10,016 nt of DNA from Sphingomonadaceae bacterium (GTDB lineage Bacteria > Pseudomonadota > Alphaproteobacteria > Sphingomonadales > Sphingomonadaceae), in NCBI GenBank assembly GCA_019239785.1, contig JAFAZM010000398.1, positions 1-10,016 on the forward strand. Direction: 5' to 3'. Under the pieces are notes generated by a model, which made no database searches, was not told the origin of the DNA, and saw nothing but the letters and a program-made list of their open reading frames with translations. This document shows, one piece after another, positions 7,188-10,016 of this stretch. The stretch's first letter is position 1. The number at the start of each line of letters is the position of its first letter. The translations under genes and the position numbers were made by a program.

Positions 7188-8309
7188 GTGATTTCAGCGC
7201 ATGAACATGATGAGATTGTCAATCTGTTCTACGCGGCCTCGGCAGACGGCAAGTCATGGCGATCCGCCCTCGACCGCACCGCATCGCTGTTCGGGAGCAG
7301 GTCGACGCTGCTTGGAATCCACGACCGCCGTTTCCTGGGCGTGCTTTCAATGGAGAGCCACAATTATTCCCAAGACTTTCTGGCGGGCTTTTTCCAAGGC
7401 GAGATCTTTGCGAACGATCCGCGCCTGGCGCACATGGACCGCATCCCCGCCGGGAGCATCTATTATGACGAGATGCTCTACGACGTCCGCGAGATGGAGC
7501 AGGATCCCTGGGTCAAGGCGTCGATCGACCAGCTGGGCGTGTTCGATCAGATCGGCGCCAAGTTCAGGATACCCGGCGACCGGTTCGTCTCGTTCGGATT
7601 GCTCCGCACACGCAAGGAAGGGCGGGTGAGCCGCGAGGCCGTGCGGGCCTTCGAGCGGCTGGTTCCGCCACTGGAGCGGGCCTGCGCCCTCGGCTACCTG
7701 CTCGAGGAGCAGGTCGGAACCTGCGCCGTGCTGCTGGACATCCTTGCTTCGAAGAATGAAGCGGTGATCCTGCTCGGCAGGTCCGGCGACATCCGGTTCC
7801 TCAACGACGCCGCCCGCCGCCTGCTCCACGCGAACGACGGGCTTGCCCTGCGTGACGGCGCGCTGGTGGCGGCGCGGCCGCCGGAGGCGCGCAGGCTGGG
7901 GCGGCTAATCGCCGAGGTGCTTGCCGATTTCGGATGCGAAGGCAGGGTCTCCGGCGGCCGCATGCTGGTCAGTAGGCGGTCGCGCAAGCGCCCCTATGTC
8001 GTGAATGTGACGGCCGCCCCGCCCCAGGACGCCTTCCTTGGCGGGGCGGGCATGAGCTGCGTCATCCGGATCGAGGACCTGGGACGCCGGATCCGGCCGC
8101 CTTCCGGGACCCTCCAGTCGCTGTTCGGACTCACCCGGCGGGAAGCCGAGCTCGCCGTCGAGCTGGTGGACAGCACCCGCCTCGATCAGGCGGCCGCCCG
8201 ATGCGACATGGCGGTCAACACCGCGCGCAACCATCTGCAGAGCATCTTCGGCAAGACAGGCACCGGCAGCCAGGCCGAGCTGGTCCAGTTGTTCAGCCGC
8301 CTGTGGTGA
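7188..8309 (+). CDS. LuxR-family transcriptional regulator with PAS-like domain
   Basis: This 373-residue cytoplasmic regulator ends in a LuxR-type helix-turn-helix at about 308-372 (LQSLFGLTRREAELAVELVD, then QAAARCDMAVNTARNHLQSI). The middle (about 188-297) looks like a PAS-type sensor (EAVILLGRSGDIRFLNDAAR, later YVVNVTAAP). The N-terminal 170 residues (EIVNLFYAASADGKSWRSAL, NDPRLAHMDRIPAGSIYYDE) match an extension common in this regulator type; its ligand is unknown. There is no acyl-homoserine-lactone domain, so it is not a classical quorum sensor. The start is GTG 7188; the ATG at 7201 is in another frame, and the DEIVNLFYAAS start of the family supports the GTG. The ribosome binding site is weak. 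The last 405 nt are overlapped antisense by an open frame from the sulfotransferase-like gene. It may control the divergent exported protein. Confidence 0.88.
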   Translation: MISAHEHDEIVNLFYAASADGKSWRSALDRTASLFGSRSTLLGIHDRRFLGVLSMESHNYSQDFLAGFFQGEIFANDPRLAHMDRIPAGSIYYDEMLYDVREMEQDPWVKASIDQLGVFDQIGAKFRIPGDRFVSFGLLRTRKEGRVSREAVRAFERLVPPLERACALGYLLEEQVGTCAVLLDILASKNEAVILLGRSGDIRFLNDAARRLLHANDGLALRDGALVAARPPEARRLGRLIAEVLADFGCEGRVSGGRMLVSRRSRKRPYVVNVTAAPPQDAFLGGAGMSCVIRIEDLGRRIRPPSGTLQSLFGLTRREAELAVELVDSTRLDQAAARCDMAVNTARNHLQSIFGKTGTGSQAELVQLFSRLW

Positions 8310-9083
8310 GCCTTGGGCAGCGGCTCCCGTCGGTTCCGGACCTGCCTGCCATCCCTCCGCGGCTCCGATCCGGTGCACCGCCAGCTGCGCATAATAAGGC
8401 CGGCAGCGGTCGGCGAGGCGGGCGGCGTCGCCGGACAGAGTGGCGGGGCGCTCCGGCGGGCCGAAGCCGATGCTGGCCTCGACCGCCTGATACCAGTGCG
8501 GCGCCCAGGGGCCGTCGGTGGCGCGGCGGCCGGACGGCCAGGACAGCATCGCGGGATCGAAGGCAATGCCGAGACGATCGCACAAGGCCGAGAGCGTGCC
8601 GCGCGGATCGGCGAGGACATCGCCGGCATCGACCACCGGCGGCGCCGTGCCGAGCCGGTCCGCCTCGCGCGCGAAGAACTCCGCCTGCCGGTCGAGGCCG
8701 AAATCCTCGAACGCGGCGGCCTCGCGCTTGCGCAGATAGGAGGCGATCATGTTGGCGGGATCGCGGATCAGGAAGGCGTGAGTGAAGCCGGGGAAATCCG
8801 CATAGCCGATCGGGCCCACCATATGGTGCCACATATGCTTCTGGTACCAGACCGGCTTCCCCTCCCGCGCCGGGCCGGCGAGGCTGCGGGCGACGCTCGC
8901 CCAGTCGCAGTCCATCGCAGCGATCACCTCCTTGGCCATCGGATGATCCGCGCTGCTCGTCTTCAGGAAGGCGCCGTAATAAGGCTCGTCGCTGACCGCG
9001 GTGTCGGCGCGGTTGCCGAAGCTGCGCATCATCGCGGTCGAGAGGTTGCGCGGGCCGGACCACATGGCGATCCGCAGCGTCAT
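7905..9083 (-). CDS. P-loop sulfotransferase-like protein with run-on C-terminus
   Basis: Residues 1-240 form a complete sulfotransferase-like P-loop domain. SGPRNLSTAMMRSF at 9-22 corresponds to the 5'-phosphosulfate (PAPS) binding loop, FLIRDPANMIASY at 104-116 to the 3'-phosphate site, and WPSGRRATDGPWAPHWYQAV at 182-201 is a signature I know from a group annotated sulfotransferase-like. The domain ends at PYYAQLAVHRIG, where such proteins normally stop. Here no stop follows: the frame crosses the 54-nt gap and runs antisense through the last 405 nt of the LuxR gene to 7905, adding about 150 low-complexity residues without a recognisable domain. The functional end is therefore probably near 8364 and the tail is doubtful. 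The ATG is 2 nt after the stop of the aminotransferase-type gene (TGA-CC-ATG), implying translational coupling. Substrate unknown; transfer of sulfate is unproven for this group. Confidence 0.8.
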   Translation of the reverse strand: MTLRIAMWSGPRNLSTAMMRSFGNRADTAVSDEPYYGAFLKTSSADHPMAKEVIAAMDCDWASVARSLAGPAREGKPVWYQKHMWHHMVGPIGYADFPGFTHAFLIRDPANMIASYLRKREAAAFEDFGLDRQAEFFAREADRLGTAPPVVDAGDVLADPRGTLSALCDRLGIAFDPAMLSWPSGRRATDGPWAPHWYQAVEASIGFGPPERPATLSGDAARLADRCRPYYAQLAVHRIGAAEGWQAGPEPTGAAAQGSPQAAEQLDQLGLAAGACLAEDALQMVARGVDRHVASGGRLIEAGAVHQLDGELGFPPGESEQRLEGPGRRPDPASQVLDPDDAAHARPAKEGVLGRGGRHIHDIGALARPPTDQHAAAGDPAFASEIGKHLGD

Positions 9084-9085
9084 GG

Positions 9086-10009
9086 TCAGGGCCTCGTCTG
9101 CGCCGCGACGTCGGCCTCGATACGCGCCTTGTACAGCTCCTGCAGCCGCAGCGTCATCGGGCCGCGGCCGTCGGTGAGCTGCCGGCCGTCGACGGAGCGG
9201 ACCGGGACCACGCCGGCGAAGGTGCCCGTGACGAAGGCCTCGTCCGCGCCGTAGACGTCGGTCAGCGAGAAGTTCTTCTCGCGCGCCTTTATGCCGGCCT
9301 CGCGGCAGATGGCGAGAACGTTCGCGCGGGTGATCCCGCCGAGGCAGTAATCGCCGGACGAGGTCCAGACCTCGCTTTTTCGCACGATGAAGAAATGGGT
9401 GGAGTTGCAGGTCGCGACGAAGCCGTGCGGATCGAGCATCAAGGCCTCGTCCGCCCCGGCCTCGATCGCCTGGATGCAGGCGGTGATGCAGTTGAGCTTC
9501 GAGTGGGAGTTGAGCTTCGGATCCTGCACCGCGGGATCGCCGCGGCGGACATGGACGGTGAACAAGGTGATGCCCTGCGCGACGATGGCGGGCAGCGGCA
9601 CCTTATGTTCGGGAATGATGACGATCGTCGCCGGCGAGACCACGACGCGCGGATCCTGATAGGGCGTCGAGCGGATGCCGCGCGTCACCATCAGCCGGAT
9701 ATGGACGCCCTCCTCCATATCGTTGGCGTCGAGCGTCGCGTAGAGCCGCCGGACCAGCGCGTTCCGGTCGAGGCCGACGTCCAGGGCGATCGCCTTGGCG
9801 CCCTCGTAGAGCCGGTCGAGATGGGCATCGAGGAAGGCGATCCGACCCTTGTGGACGCGCAGGCCTTCCCACACGCCGTCGCCGAGCACGAAGCCCGAAT
9901 CGAACACCGAGACCGTCGCCTCGCCGCGCGGCTTGAGCGCGCCGTTGACGTCGATCAGGATCGTCGCGTTGCGCGGATCGGCTTTGCTGTCGTGGGTCCC
10001 CTTCGCCAT
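9086..10009 (-). CDS. Class IV PLP-dependent aminotransferase-like protein
   Basis: The 307-residue product has the fold-type IV PLP-enzyme layout shared by branched-chain and D-amino acid aminotransferases and aminodeoxychorismate lyase. Family features are VSVFDSGFVLGDGVWEGLR at 33-51, HLDRL at 63-67 (phosphate-binding Arg66) and GGITRANVL at 224-232 (phosphate loop). The catalytic Lys is probably 165 by its spacing, or 171 in HSKLN. Where the family has Glu contacting the pyridine nitrogen (EGSSSN or EGAGEN), this protein reads ATCNSTHF, so Thr200 replaces it. I recall the same motif in a subgroup of relatives, so it is likely a real variant and not an error. A common annotation is branched-chain or D-amino acid aminotransferase, but the missing Glu makes the reaction uncertain. 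ATG 10009 gives a short polar leader before NATILIDVNG; no clear ribosome binding site is visible. Two nt downstream is the sulfotransferase-like gene. Confidence 0.88.
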   Translation of the reverse strand: MAKGTHDSKADPRNATILIDVNGALKPRGEATVSVFDSGFVLGDGVWEGLRVHKGRIAFLDAHLDRLYEGAKAIALDVGLDRNALVRRLYATLDANDMEEGVHIRLMVTRGIRSTPYQDPRVVVSPATIVIIPEHKVPLPAIVAQGITLFTVHVRRGDPAVQDPKLNSHSKLNCITACIQAIEAGADEALMLDPHGFVATCNSTHFFIVRKSEVWTSSGDYCLGGITRANVLAICREAGIKAREKNFSLTDVYGADEAFVTGTFAGVVPVRSVDGRQLTDGRGPMTLRLQELYKARIEADVAAQTRP

Positions 10010-10016
10010 GAACGGA

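Noticed and set aside
8293..9063. Minus-strand open frame ending at 8293 as an alternative sulfotransferase gene
   Set aside because: It is the shifted frame of the real gene: it starts inside it and has none of its motifs. Only its stop position is of interest as a possible frameshift end.
8313..9254. Plus-strand open frame of 313 codons
   Set aside because: It is antisense to the sulfotransferase-like domain, whose P-loop motifs establish the minus strand as coding.

Overview
The window is GC-rich, densely packed and looks like the chromosome of an alphaproteobacterium, most likely a sphingomonad (Sphingomonadaceae). The reasons are the sequence character of ribosomal proteins S12 and S7, an S12 with Arg at position 88 (a variant associated with naturally streptomycin-resistant sphingomonads), and accessory genes such as a DUF3995-type membrane protein. 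The family assignment is inference, because no database search was possible.

Region 1 (1-3961, all minus strand) is the str operon in the order rpsL (S12), rpsG (S7), fusA (EF-G), tuf (EF-Tu, cut by the window's left edge). A good sigma-70-like promoter (TTGACC, 17-bp spacer, TATAGG) lies about 175-200 nt upstream of rpsL and leaves a structured leader. Spacings are 14 nt (rpsL-rpsG), 76 nt (rpsG-fusA, with a hairpin) and 47 nt (fusA-tuf).

Region 2 (3962-4462) has no credible gene. It holds an AT-rich patch with three GCGTA half-sites and, at 4240-4457, a train of five consecutive inverted repeats. Two of these (4320-4361 and 4377-4420) share a GATCTGA core and resemble the mosaic palindromic intergenic elements (RIME-like) of alphaproteobacteria. 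The last is probably the merR terminator.

Region 3 (4463-6298): a minus-strand MerR/TipAS regulator has a MerR-type 19-bp-spacer promoter containing a perfect dyad, and it appears to be leaderless. Divergent from it are two adjacent plus-strand genes, a small anchored or exported protein with two cysteines and a DUF3995-like four-helix membrane protein.

Region 4 (6299-8309): a convergent hairpin is followed by a minus-strand exported protein with a jelly-roll-like C-terminal half. Divergent from it is a plus-strand LuxR-type regulator with a PAS-like middle domain.

Region 5 (8310-10016, minus): a class IV PLP-enzyme gene is followed 2 nt later by a P-loop sulfotransferase-like gene, so the two are probably translationally coupled. 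Two points stand out. The PLP enzyme has Thr where I expect the cofactor-binding Glu of the fold. The sulfotransferase frame has no stop where its domain ends and runs 405 nt antisense into the LuxR gene.

I found no tRNA, rRNA, CRISPR array, transposase or phage gene.
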